Source: an uncultured Oscillospiraceae bacterium
GTDB taxonomy: Bacteria; Bacillota; Clostridia; Oscillospirales; Oscillospiraceae
Assembly (NCBI GenBank): GCA_944386905.1
Contig: CALXCW010000003.1
Coordinates: 1 to 48,583 of the forward strand
DNA length: 48,583 nt
Reading direction: 5' to 3'
Below, in pieces: positions 16,150 through 23,995 of the stretch (position 1 is its first letter; every line of letters starts with the position of its first letter). The notes beneath the pieces are model-generated. The model did no database searches, was not told the origin of the DNA, and saw only the letters and a program-made list of their open reading frames with translations. The translations under genes and the position numbers were made by a program.

Positions 16150-16956
16150 TTACCCTTTCAATGCTTCGTGGGCTTGACCGACCAGCGCTGTGAGATCCAC
16201 CTGAACGTCGTCGCCAGGCGTCAGAGTGAGGTGGGCCAGAAACTCAATATTTCCCTCCGGCCCCTTCACCGGGGAATAAGTGAGATTTAAAATGGTAAAG
16301 GAGAGAGATTTGGCTGTGGCCATAAATTCTTCGAGGACGTCGCGGTGTACCGCCGGATCCCGCACCACACCCTTCTTGCCGACGCGCTCCTTCCCAGCTT
16401 CAAACTGAGGCTTTATAAGGCAAAGTACCTGACCGGTTTCGGGCTTGAGCAGGGCGCGAATGGCAGGCAGTACCAGCTTTAAAGAGATAAACGACACGTC
16501 TATCACCGAGAGATCCAGCGGCTCGCCCAACTGCTCCGGCGTCACATAGCGGATATTGGTGCGCTCCATGGTGACTACGCGCGGATCATTACGGATTTTC
16601 CAGGCCAATTGACCGTAACCTACATCGATGGCAAAAACCTTTCTGGCTCCCTGTTGCAAAAGGCAGTCAGTAAAGCCGCCGGTAGAGGCGCCGGAGTCGC
16701 TGCAAACATAGCCGGTGGGATCCACGCCAAAATCCCGAAGCGCCTTTTCCAGCTTGAGGCCGCCACGGCTCACATAGGGGCAGGCATGGCCGCGGACATC
16801 GATTACAGCAGAAGGGTCAAAGCTGGCGCCGGGTTTGTCGACCTTCTGTCCATCTACAAAAACCTCGCCGCTCATAATGATGGCCTGCGCCTTGGCGCGG
16901 CTCTCGGCCAATCCCTGCTCAACCAGAAGGACATCCAGCCGCTCTTTATGCTTCAT
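16150..16956 (-). CDS. tlyA: TlyA-family rRNA 2'-O-methyltransferase / hemolysin-like
   Basis: Predicted rRNA ribose methyltransferase. N-terminal S4 domain (ERLDVLLVEQGLAESRAKAQ) and a SAM-binding Rossmann domain with DSGASTGGFTDCLLQQGA, IDVGYGQLAWK and DVSFISLKLVLP. ATG at 16956 with AAAGGAG upstream gives 268 residues; the longer frame overlaps dxs further. It overlaps the end of dxs by 11 bp. Confidence 0.95.
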   Translation of the reverse strand: MKHKERLDVLLVEQGLAESRAKAQAIIMSGEVFVDGQKVDKPGASFDPSAVIDVRGHACPYVSRGGLKLEKALRDFGVDPTGYVCSDSGASTGGFTDCLLQQGARKVFAIDVGYGQLAWKIRNDPRVVTMERTNIRYVTPEQLGEPLDLSVIDVSFISLKLVLPAIRALLKPETGQVLCLIKPQFEAGKERVGKKGVVRDPAVHRDVLEEFMATAKSLSFTILNLTYSPVKGPEGNIEFLAHLTLTPGDDVQVDLTALVGQAHEALKG

Positions 16957-18793
16957 GGGCCAACAACTCCTTTGCCGCTTGATAAATGCCGTCTGCGTCA
17001 AGCCCAACGCGGTGACGCAGCAGCGCCGTGGCGCCGTGGGGAACCAGGCCAGATTGCAGGTTCAAAAGGCGCATGGCCCGCGGCATTTTACCCGTCTGGG
17101 CCAGCCTGGCGGCCACGGCTTCGCCCAGACTGCCGGCCGCTGCGGCCTCTTCCACTACCAAAATCCGGCCTGTTGCGGCCAGAGAGGCCTCCACCGCATC
17201 CAGCTCTAGGGGAAGAAGCCGGTCGAGTTTGATGACATCTGCGGCGATTGCGTCATTCGAGAGACGGCGCACCGCAGCAAGAACGTCATTGATCGTAATT
17301 CCATAGGTGAGAATAGTAAGTTGAGCACCCTCAATCCGCTGATCAATCCATTGGCTCTGGGAATATTCACCATCGCCACCGCGGGGATAGCGAACTGCCA
17401 CCGGCCCGGTAGACTGCCAAAGTGCCAGGCGAAGCATGCGCCGTAGCTCAGCCTGACTGGCAGGACAGTAGATCTCCATGCCGGGAACCTGGCGCAGATA
17501 GCCAACGTCAAAGACGCCATGGTGGGTCTCGCCATCCTCCCCAACCAGTCCAGCCCGATCCACAGCCAGCACCACATGGAGACCCAAAAGCCCCAAATCC
17601 TGCTGGAGCATATCAAAACTTCGCTGCAAAAAGGTGGAGTAGACCGCGAAAACCGGTAAAAGCCCCTGCTTGGCGAGACCTGCAGCCATGGAAACCGCGT
17701 GGCCTTCGGCAATTCCCACATCAAAGTAACGATCTTTGAAACTGGCGGCAAATTGGCTCAAGCCGGTGCCCTGCTCCATCGCAGCGGTGATCGCGCAGAT
17801 GCGCTTGTCTTCGATGGCTGCCTCGCACAGCGCTTTGCCGAAAGTCTCGGAAAAGCACATGCTGCTCATGCCGTTGCTCAAACCTGTCAACGGGTCAAAT
17901 CGGCCAACGCCGTGGTATTTCGAAGGCTTCACCTCAGCGGGGATGTACCCCTTCCCCTTCTTGGTGATGACATGGAGCAGCACAGGGCCGCCCATGTCTC
18001 GTGCTTCTTTGAGAAGAAAAGTGAGCCTGTCCACATTATGGCCGTCCACCGGCCCTAGATACGTAAAGCCCATCTCTTCAAAAATGGTCACACCGATGAG
18101 GCGGCGGCGCAGCCAGGCTTTGAGATTGTGCGTGCAGCGGTAGAGCGTTTCACCACCAGGGAGCTTTCGTGTCAATTGACGGTAGACCTTTTTTAGTCCG
18201 AAATAGCCAGGCTTGAGGCGCAGAAGTTTCAAATGGCGGGAAATCGCACCGACATTGGAGGTAATAGACATCCCGTTATCATTGAGCACTACCACCAACG
18301 GCTCGCCACTTGCTCCGGCATCGTTAAGACCCTCATAGGCCAGACCACCGGTGAGAGCGCCATCGCCCAGCACTGCTGCTACATGATAATTTTGGCCGGA
18401 AAGGGTTCGTGCCCGAGCCATGCCTAGGGCGACCGACACGGATTCCGAGGCGTGGCCGGCAATAAAGGCGTCATGCTCGCTCTCTCCAGGCTTTGGGAAT
18501 CCTGCCAGTCCGCCGTAAGTGCGCATGGTGGAAAATCGATCCATTCGCCCCGTAAGAATTTTATGGACATAGGACTGATGCCCCACGTCAAAGAGAAGCC
18601 GGTCTTGCGCCGTATCATAGACCTTGTGGAGCGCCACCGTCAGCTCCACAACCCCTAAGTTAGAGGCAAGATGACCACCGGTCTTGGCAACGTGGCGCAC
18701 TAAAAATTCGCGAATCTCGCCACAGAGCTGACGATCCTCCTGGGGCGACAGGCGCAGAAGATCTTCCCGGCTATGAATGTGATTAAGTAGCAT
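16946..18793 (-). CDS. dxs: 1-deoxy-D-xylulose-5-phosphate synthase
   Basis: First enzyme of the MEP isoprenoid pathway; joins pyruvate and glyceraldehyde 3-phosphate. Thiamine diphosphate site GDGALTGGLAYEGLN and later NDNGMSI; FDVGHQSYVHKILTGR; C-terminal transketolase domain with DVGIAEGHAVSMAAGLA and DRAGLVGEDGETHHGVFD. 615 residues. The ATG at 18793 is preferred over 18799 because GGGAG lies 6 nt before it but directly abuts the other. Follows oapA by 12 nt. Confidence 0.97.
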   Translation of the reverse strand: MLLNHIHSREDLLRLSPQEDRQLCGEIREFLVRHVAKTGGHLASNLGVVELTVALHKVYDTAQDRLLFDVGHQSYVHKILTGRMDRFSTMRTYGGLAGFPKPGESEHDAFIAGHASESVSVALGMARARTLSGQNYHVAAVLGDGALTGGLAYEGLNDAGASGEPLVVVLNDNGMSITSNVGAISRHLKLLRLKPGYFGLKKVYRQLTRKLPGGETLYRCTHNLKAWLRRRLIGVTIFEEMGFTYLGPVDGHNVDRLTFLLKEARDMGGPVLLHVITKKGKGYIPAEVKPSKYHGVGRFDPLTGLSNGMSSMCFSETFGKALCEAAIEDKRICAITAAMEQGTGLSQFAASFKDRYFDVGIAEGHAVSMAAGLAKQGLLPVFAVYSTFLQRSFDMLQQDLGLLGLHVVLAVDRAGLVGEDGETHHGVFDVGYLRQVPGMEIYCPASQAELRRMLRLALWQSTGPVAVRYPRGGDGEYSQSQWIDQRIEGAQLTILTYGITINDVLAAVRRLSNDAIAADVIKLDRLLPLELDAVEASLAATGRILVVEEAAAAGSLGEAVAARLAQTGKMPRAMRLLNLQSGLVPHGATALLRHRVGLDADGIYQAAKELLAHEA

Positions 18794-18805
18794 AGACATC
18801 TCCCG

Positions 18806-19402
18806 TCACCCGGCCCGATGGGCGCGGAAGAGCCGCGCGGGCAGGGATTTTACGGCGTAGATCACCTTGGCCGACGCATGGATGATGACCGTGGAGTTGT
18901 TCATAGCGATGGACTTTCCGAAGGCCTTGCCGCCCACAGTAATGGCTGCCACCACCGCCGACATCAGAAGCTGTACCACCCGACCCAACACAGGCTCCAT
19001 GCCGACGATGGCTCGGGCTGCGATGACAGCCGAAGCTGAGCCGGAGATGACCCCGCAAATATCACCCACCACATCGTTGCAAAATGAGGAAACCCGCTCT
19101 GCATTGCGCAGGAGCCGCAGCGCTTCCTTTGCCTCCGGCATTTTTTTCGCGGCCATGGAGTGAAAGGGTTTTTCATCGGCCGCTGTCACCGACACACCGA
19201 TGATATCAAAAACAATACCGATAAGGACGATGACAAAGAGCACAAAGAAGGACAGCGCCAGTGTGCCGCCAGACAAGAGCTCATTGGAAAAGAAGCTCAT
19301 GGAAGCAGAGATTCCGATGGTTGCAGCGAAAATTGAAGTAATCCAATGCCAATCCGGTCGGATTTTTAACGCTTTACGCTTATTTCCATCGCTGCGTTTC
19401 AC
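18806..19402 (-). CDS. oapA: OLE-associated protein OapA (membrane protein)
   Basis: Small membrane protein that binds OLE RNA and forms a membrane-located ribonucleoprotein linked in Bacillus halodurans to tolerance of alcohol and cold and to magnesium homeostasis. Hydrophobic helices lie near residues 21-38 and 48-66, with more beyond 111. The conserved core FDIIGVSVTAADEKPFHSMA then SSFCNDVVGDICGVISGSAS is the DUF21/CorB-like OapA signature as I know it. The GTG at 19402 has AGGAGG 6 nt upstream; the longer frame to 19567 would run into the RNA gene. Immediate position after the OLE RNA and before dxs is diagnostic. Confidence 0.88.
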   Translation of the reverse strand: MKRSDGNKRKALKIRPDWHWITSIFAATIGISASMSFFSNELLSGGTLALSFFVLFVIVLIGIVFDIIGVSVTAADEKPFHSMAAKKMPEAKEALRLLRNAERVSSFCNDVVGDICGVISGSASAVIAARAIVGMEPVLGRVVQLLMSAVVAAITVGGKAFGKSIAMNNSTVIIHASAKVIYAVKSLPARLFRAHRAG

Positions 19403-19424
19403 GGCGCCCCTCCTCTTCTGTTCA

Positions 19425-20062
19425 AAAAAATAATGGCGGCAGGCAAGATTAAACTTACGGCTTAGGTCGGGTAGGATTTCCCCAGGCGCTGCTCCCCGTC
19501 GCCGGCGGAGTGGTTTCCCATCAAAGCTCCCGTCTTTCCGTCGCCAAGAAAGCGACCCGATTGCCACTTAGTCCGTACTGCAATCCCTTACCTGCCCAGT
19601 GTGACAGCCTAGGTGATTTCCACAGCAGCGCCCTCCGACTCTTATCCTCTTTTGCAAGCAGGCTTTCGAGCGGCAATATCATGCGCACCCCTGGCCGGGG
19701 GTTTGCATGCCTGACACCGCTTTCCCGATCTGCTCACGCAAGGCAGGCTACTCTGCACACAGCGTTCCGGCAAGCCTTCACACCGCAATACAGGTTCACA
19801 TCCTGCCTCGTACAGAAGTCGCTGACCACTAAGGGAGTACGCCTCTGCACAATAGCAGGTCTCCGCAGCGGCAGGGTCGGGATCCTCATGCCATTGAGGG
19901 TCGCCCTTCCGCCGCAGGCGTAATTGCTACGCCTTCCTCCAGCACTCACCCCAAACTGGGCGTAAGAAGCAAGCACCAAAGGTTTCACAGTTATGCCCTT
20001 TAAAGGATTTTTAGGCCCTTCCTGGGAGCCGGCGGCGCTGACTAGGATACTGCGCCATTATT
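19425..20062 (-). ncRNA. ole: OLE RNA (ornate, large, extremophilic)
   Basis: A gap of about 650 nt with no credible protein gene, GC-rich against its AT-rich flank and full of hairpins, for example GGCGTA/TACGCC (19917-19922/19928-19933), ACCCC/GGGGT around 19690-19705, and GTCGC/GCGAC near 19545. A promoter with the start expected at about 20062 precedes it, and oapA follows. OLE RNA is about 600 nt, occurs in Firmicutes in the isoprenoid operon between ispA and dxs, and is followed by oapA; size, place and neighbour agree. Ends are approximate. Identification rests mainly on context and structure, since no covariance search was run. Confidence 0.87.
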
Positions 20063-20068
20063 TTTAAC

Positions 20069-20097
20069 AGTATATCACAATATTCATGGATATACAA
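20069..20097 (-). promoter_or_regulatory. Sigma-A promoter of the OLE-oapA-dxs operon
   Basis: On the minus strand TTGTAT (20097-20092), 17-bp spacer, TATACT (20074-20069). The transcript would start near 20062, at the left limit of the structured region. Confidence 0.75.
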
Positions 20098-20297
20098 GAG
20101 CCAGCGCCGGTTTCTGCAAGCCAATGCGTCTGTGTGCAAAGCGCTGGGATACCATTTCTCGTAAGAAAGGAGCGTATTTGCATGTTTCCTTGTGAGAATA
20201 GAATTTTTTTTATAATATGCAGTGTCTTTACAATTGTGACGGCTTCCCAGCATTACCCATTCGCAGTACTCATATCGCAAAAAAAGTCCAATGTTTT

Positions 20298-20435
20298 TCA
20301 CCATTGATCATAGGAAATTCTCGATTTACGCAGAAGCTGGTCATAGTAATAATCAATGACAAAGAGTAGCTGGAGCTGTCAGATGGCGTCCAGTGCCAGA
20401 CGCAGTCCACAGCGGGTGAAGTGTTTGAGATCCTG
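20298..20435 (-). pseudogene. Possible decayed coding remnant
   Basis: On the minus strand one frame reads QDLKHFTRCGLRLALDAI, a stop, then QLQLLFVIDYYYDQLLRKS to a second stop near 20298. It has no start codon and one internal stop, but composition looks protein-like. Family not recognised. Could be chance. Confidence 0.25.
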
Positions 20436-20452
20436 TCATGGAATGTCCTCCA

Positions 20453-20683
20453 TTAGGAGATACTTTTCTGCCACGCAATCGATAGCCGAGACACAATTTT
20501 GAGAAAGGTCAAGTAAATTTCAGGCTCATATTCCTTGGCTTCTTTGAGAGTACGCGTCTTATCAGCCCAGATGATGCGCCAGACACTGTATGGTTCCCCG
20601 TCCTCCTCGTGGCAGAGCTGCTTGACCTCCGCAGGCGCTAGGGAACCCATTGCCTTTATGATTTTAAGGAGTGCCGTCACCAT
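20453..20683 (-). CDS. Small hypothetical protein, doubtful
   Basis: A 76-codon frame after the ispH-S1 terminator, MVTALLKIIKAMG to LSIAWQKSIS. GGAGG lies only 1 nt from the ATG and 4 nt from the following GTG, which is poor spacing. It would be expressed only by read-through, as the terminator ends a few bases upstream. No family recognised; may belong with the remnant at 20298-20435. Confidence 0.25.
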   Translation of the reverse strand: MVTALLKIIKAMGSLAPAEVKQLCHEEDGEPYSVWRIIWADKTRTLKEAKEYEPEIYLTFLKIVSRLSIAWQKSIS

Positions 20684-20689
20684 TCCTCC

Positions 20690-20722
20690 GAAAAAGCGGG
20701 CCGCCTCCTGAGGGAGGCGGCC
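20690..20722 (-). terminator. Rho-independent terminator of the cmk-plsC-ispH operon
   Basis: Perfect 10-bp stem GGCCGCCTCC (20699-20708) / GGAGGCGGCC (20713-20722) with a 4-nt loop; on the minus strand it is followed by CGC and five T residues. It starts 24 nt after the ispH-S1 stop. Confidence 0.92.
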
Positions 20723-20745
20723 TAACATACTATTAGAGATTGGAA

Positions 20746-22701
20746 TTACTCCGCGTCGTCGGATGCGGCATCATCCTCGGCTGCGGTGAGCAGCGCACGG
20801 ATGGACAGACTGATGCGCTTGTTCTCAGCATCAATATCAATAATCTTAGCATCCACTTCCTGACCCTCAGAGAGCACGTCCTCGGGCTTACCAATGCGGC
20901 GGTCGGCAATCTGAGAAATGTGGATCAAGCCGTCCACACCGGGGATAATCTCAGCAAAGGCACCGAAGGTCATCAGCTTAACAATCTTGACCTTGGCCAC
21001 ATCGCCGATCTTGAACTGGTTCATGAAGATCGTCCAGGGGTTGGTTTCGGGAGTCTTGTAACCCAGGGAGATCTTCTTCTTCTCAGGATCATAGGAGATG
21101 ACAAAGACTTCGATCTCATCGCCAACCTTGACAACCTCGGCGGGGTTCTTGATGCGGTTCCAGGACAGCTCGGAGACGTGCACCATGCCGTCCACACCAC
21201 CGATGTCCACAAAAGCGCCGTAAGAGGTGAGGCTCTTGACCACACCGGTGTACTTCTTGCCGACCTCAATCTCGGCCCAGATTTTCTCCTGTGCAGCCTT
21301 GCGCAGCTCGTTGGTCACGGCACGGATGGAACCGACCACACGGCGGCGAGCACGGTTGACTTCGGTAATCTTCATCTGCACCGTGGTCTTGACCAGAGCA
21401 GACAGATCACCACCCTTGGGCACACCGGTCTGAGAGGCGGGGATAAACACGCGGACACCCTTGACATTGGCCACAATGCCGCCCTTGTTCTCCTCGGTGA
21501 TCAAACCTTCAACAACGGCCTTGCTCTCAGCAGCGGCCTCAATCTCTTCCCAAGCCTTGCCGGCCTCCAGGCGCTTCTTGGACAGACGTGCAGTGCCCTC
21601 GGAATCGTTGACATGCACCACCAGCACCTCAATCTCATCGCCGACTTTCAAAACATCTTCCGGCTTCACGGAAGGATCGGAGCTGAAATCATCAACAGGG
21701 ATATAACCTGCGTGCTTTGTACCCAGGTCCACCTGAATCTCGGTGGCGCCAATGGCAGTTACAATGCCTGTGACCTTATCTCCGTTATTTAAAGTCTTGA
21801 TAGACTGCTCGAGAAGCTCGGCAAAGTCCTCCTCCTGGGCAGTTTCAACCTTGATTTCTTCGCTCATTATGTTGTTGACCTCCTTTATTATCCACGCCGG
21901 GGTGGACGCCCCCGCCGTGATACCAACAGAATCCGCATAAGAAAAATGCGATACGTCCAGTTCACGGGCATCTTCCACCAGCACAACATCCTTACAGTGC
22001 TGCCTACAGATCATAGCAAGCCGCTTGGTGTTGGAGCTCATGGAATCGCCTATGACAACCATCGCATCGCAGCTTTGAGATAACTCGTTTGCTTCCTTCT
22101 GCCTATTTTCTGTTGCTTCGCATATTGTATCAAAAATTTCTCCGTTTGTACACTCTTTTTTTATAATTTTCCTGCAACTTTCCCATAATTTCTGTGTGCT
22201 CGTAGTCTGGGCGACCATAGTGATGGGCGCTGAGGCCCATTTGGGGTCGCTCATAAGCCAAGCCTCCAGTTCCTCAGGCGTTTCAAAGACCTGTGGCCTA
22301 CTACACCAACCGGCGATTGCCTGAACTTCCGGATGCGTGGGTGTGCCGATGATGACCGGCGTGCGCCCCTGTTCCTCCGCTCGAATCACCAGCTTATGAA
22401 TACGCTTGACAAAAGGACAGGTGGCGTCCACAATTTCGACACCCTGAGCCTGGAGTCGCTCATAGACATCCCGGGATACGCCGTGGGAGCGGATGACAAC
22501 GGTGCTCCCGGGACGAGCCTCCTCAGGCGCGGAGAGCTCCAAAACGCCCTTGCTGGCAAAATAGTCCATCACATGGCGATTGTGGATGATGGGCCCCAGC
22601 GTGGCAACTTCCTTCCCTGCTGCTGCGGCCTCCTCCACCAACGATACGGCTCGATCCACACCGAAACAAAAGCCGGCGGTTTTTGCCAAAGTCAGTTTCA
22701 C
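20746..22701 (-). CDS. ispH: IspH (HMB-PP reductase) fused to ribosomal protein S1 repeats
   Basis: Two proteins in one chain of 651 residues. Residues 1-280 are IspH, the [4Fe-4S] enzyme that makes IPP and DMAPP at the end of the MEP pathway, with cluster cysteines C12 (AGFCFGVDRA), C95 (VDATCPFV) and C194 (TICEATENRQ). From about 300 follow four S1 RNA-binding repeats; the last two (YTGVVKSLTSYGAFVDIGG and VAKVKIVKLMTFGAFAEI) are the most regular. This fusion is known in Clostridia. The GTG at 22701 overlaps the plsC stop (GTGA). At the junction, M279 is preceded by AAAGGAGG (21886-21879) 11 nt upstream, so a free S1 protein could also be made. Confidence 0.96.
   Translation of the reverse strand: MKLTLAKTAGFCFGVDRAVSLVEEAAAAGKEVATLGPIIHNRHVMDYFASKGVLELSAPEEARPGSTVVIRSHGVSRDVYERLQAQGVEIVDATCPFVKRIHKLVIRAEEQGRTPVIIGTPTHPEVQAIAGWCSRPQVFETPEELEAWLMSDPKWASAPITMVAQTTSTQKLWESCRKIIKKECTNGEIFDTICEATENRQKEANELSQSCDAMVVIGDSMSSNTKRLAMICRQHCKDVVLVEDARELDVSHFSYADSVGITAGASTPAWIIKEVNNIMSEEIKVETAQEEDFAELLEQSIKTLNNGDKVTGIVTAIGATEIQVDLGTKHAGYIPVDDFSSDPSVKPEDVLKVGDEIEVLVVHVNDSEGTARLSKKRLEAGKAWEEIEAAAESKAVVEGLITEENKGGIVANVKGVRVFIPASQTGVPKGGDLSALVKTTVQMKITEVNRARRRVVGSIRAVTNELRKAAQEKIWAEIEVGKKYTGVVKSLTSYGAFVDIGGVDGMVHVSELSWNRIKNPAEVVKVGDEIEVFVISYDPEKKKISLGYKTPETNPWTIFMNQFKIGDVAKVKIVKLMTFGAFAEIIPGVDGLIHISQIADRRIGKPEDVLSEGQEVDAKIIDIDAENKRISLSIRALLTAAEDDAASDDAE
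21879..21886 (-). promoter_or_regulatory. Internal Shine-Dalgarno at the IspH/S1 junction
   Basis: AAAGGAGG on the minus strand, 11 nt before an in-frame ATG (21867) that opens MSEEIKVETAQEED, the usual kind of start for a free S1-like protein. It decides a possible second start within the fusion gene. Confidence 0.6.
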
Positions 22702-23300
22702 TTGCTCTCCCCCATGCGGTAGATTTCATCCAGCAATGTCTCACTGGCCTGCTCCAATTCTGCCTCGGTGGGCCGCTTCCCGGCAAATTCCAGGCGATAC
22801 GGTTTGCCAATGATGCAAGTCAGGGGGCCAAACGGATGACGCCGGCGGGATAAGTACATGGGCAGCACCGGCGTATCTGTACGCGCTGCCAACAGCAGCG
22901 CACCGCGTTTGGGTGCCACACGACGGCCGGGACGCACCCGGGTTCCCTCTGGAAACACCACCAGCTGCTGCTCGTCACGCAGGCACTTAATACCAGTCTT
23001 CATGCCGGAAATATCGACGCCATCGCGATCGATTCCAAAGACGCCGATGGTACGCAGAAACCACCCAAGTACCGGCACCTCCAGGGCCTCTTTTTTCGCC
23101 ATAATCCGAGGCACATGGCCCAGTCCCAGTGCAAAAATGATCCAAATGGGATCTGCCAAACCGCTGTGGTTACAGCAGATTAACAGTCGCCCTTCCTTGG
23201 GCACATTCTCTCTTCCGTAGACGCGAAAGATGGGGTGGTAGATGAACATAGCAGCGCGAACGATGCAGTACAAAAAGCGGTAGATGAACCCCCCAAACAT
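22698..23300 (-). CDS. plsC: 1-acyl-sn-glycerol-3-phosphate acyltransferase (PlsC)
   Basis: Makes phosphatidic acid for membrane lipid. The acyltransferase motif NHSGLADP (HX4D) is near residue 45 and FPEGTR near 115. One N-terminal hydrophobic segment (FIYRFLYCIVRAAMFIY). The ATG at 23300 shares one base with the cmk stop; a GTG at 23303 is the alternative. 200 residues, normal for short PlsC. Confidence 0.95.
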   Translation of the reverse strand: MFGGFIYRFLYCIVRAAMFIYHPIFRVYGRENVPKEGRLLICCNHSGLADPIWIIFALGLGHVPRIMAKKEALEVPVLGWFLRTIGVFGIDRDGVDISGMKTGIKCLRDEQQLVVFPEGTRVRPGRRVAPKRGALLLAARTDTPVLPMYLSRRRHPFGPLTCIIGKPYRLEFAGKRPTEAELEQASETLLDEIYRMGESK

Positions 23301-23983
23301 CACTTACCCAACCTTTCCGCCACAATGGCGCGTATCTTGGCGGCGCTTTCCTCTATGGTCAGCGCTGAAGTGTCCACAACCACAGCGTCCGCTGCACATT
23401 TCAGGGGCGCCACGGCACGGGTACGATCGCGCTCGTCTCGCTGCTCAATGTCGGCAAGCACCTGTGCAAAGGTGGATTTTTTATCACCGCGCTGTTGCAG
23501 TTCCAAAAGCCGCCGTTTGGCGCGTACCTCCGACGCAGCAGTGAGGAAGATCTTTACATTTGCCTTGGGCAGGACAACCGTTCCAATGTCGCGACCATCC
23601 ATTACCACACTGCGCGACGCTGCCAGATCCCGCTGCACATCCAGTAGCACTGCCCGCACTGCCGGATAGGCAGAGATCTTGGACGCATAGTCGCTCATCT
23701 CCGGCGTGCGCAGTTCACCTGTCACATCCTGACCGTTGAGGATCATGTGCTGCACCCCGTCTGCGTCATATTCTACACGGATATTCACCTCGTCGATCAG
23801 ACGGTTGACACCGTCGGCGTCCTTGGGGCTGATACCGCAGAGCTTAATAAAATAACCGATGGTGCGGTAGATGGCGCCGGTATCCACATAGGAAAAGCCC
23901 AGCGCATCGGCCACCATTTTGGCCATGGTGCTCTTTCCGGCTCCTGCAGGGCCGTCAATGGCGATGGAGACATGGGATTGCAT
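23300..23983 (-). CDS. cmk: Cytidylate kinase
   Basis: Phosphorylates CMP/dCMP. P-loop GPAGAGKST near residues 11-19, YVDTGAIYR (34-42 region), VVMDGRDIGTVVLP and the LID RRLLELQQRGD. AAGGAGG site 7 nt before the ATG at 23983. The cmk-plsC-ispH order is common in Clostridia. Confidence 0.97.
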   Translation of the reverse strand: MQSHVSIAIDGPAGAGKSTMAKMVADALGFSYVDTGAIYRTIGYFIKLCGISPKDADGVNRLIDEVNIRVEYDADGVQHMILNGQDVTGELRTPEMSDYASKISAYPAVRAVLLDVQRDLAASRSVVMDGRDIGTVVLPKANVKIFLTAASEVRAKRRLLELQQRGDKKSTFAQVLADIEQRDERDRTRAVAPLKCAADAVVVDTSALTIEESAAKIRAIVAERLGK

Positions 23984-23995
23984 GAATACTCCTCC

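Noticed and set aside
19734-19988. 84-codon minus-strand frame inside the OLE RNA region
   Set aside because: Follows the structured RNA; the sequence is rich in cysteine/arginine as expected from GC-rich stems, with no ribosome binding site.
20011-20304. 97-codon minus-strand frame across the OLE promoter
   Set aside because: It runs through the promoter and the start of the RNA gene, has no ribosome binding site and no family resemblance.
20740-21792. 350-codon plus-strand frame opposite the S1 domains
   Set aside because: Shadow of the ispH-S1 gene on the other strand; low-complexity histidine/leucine/glycine content and no start signals.
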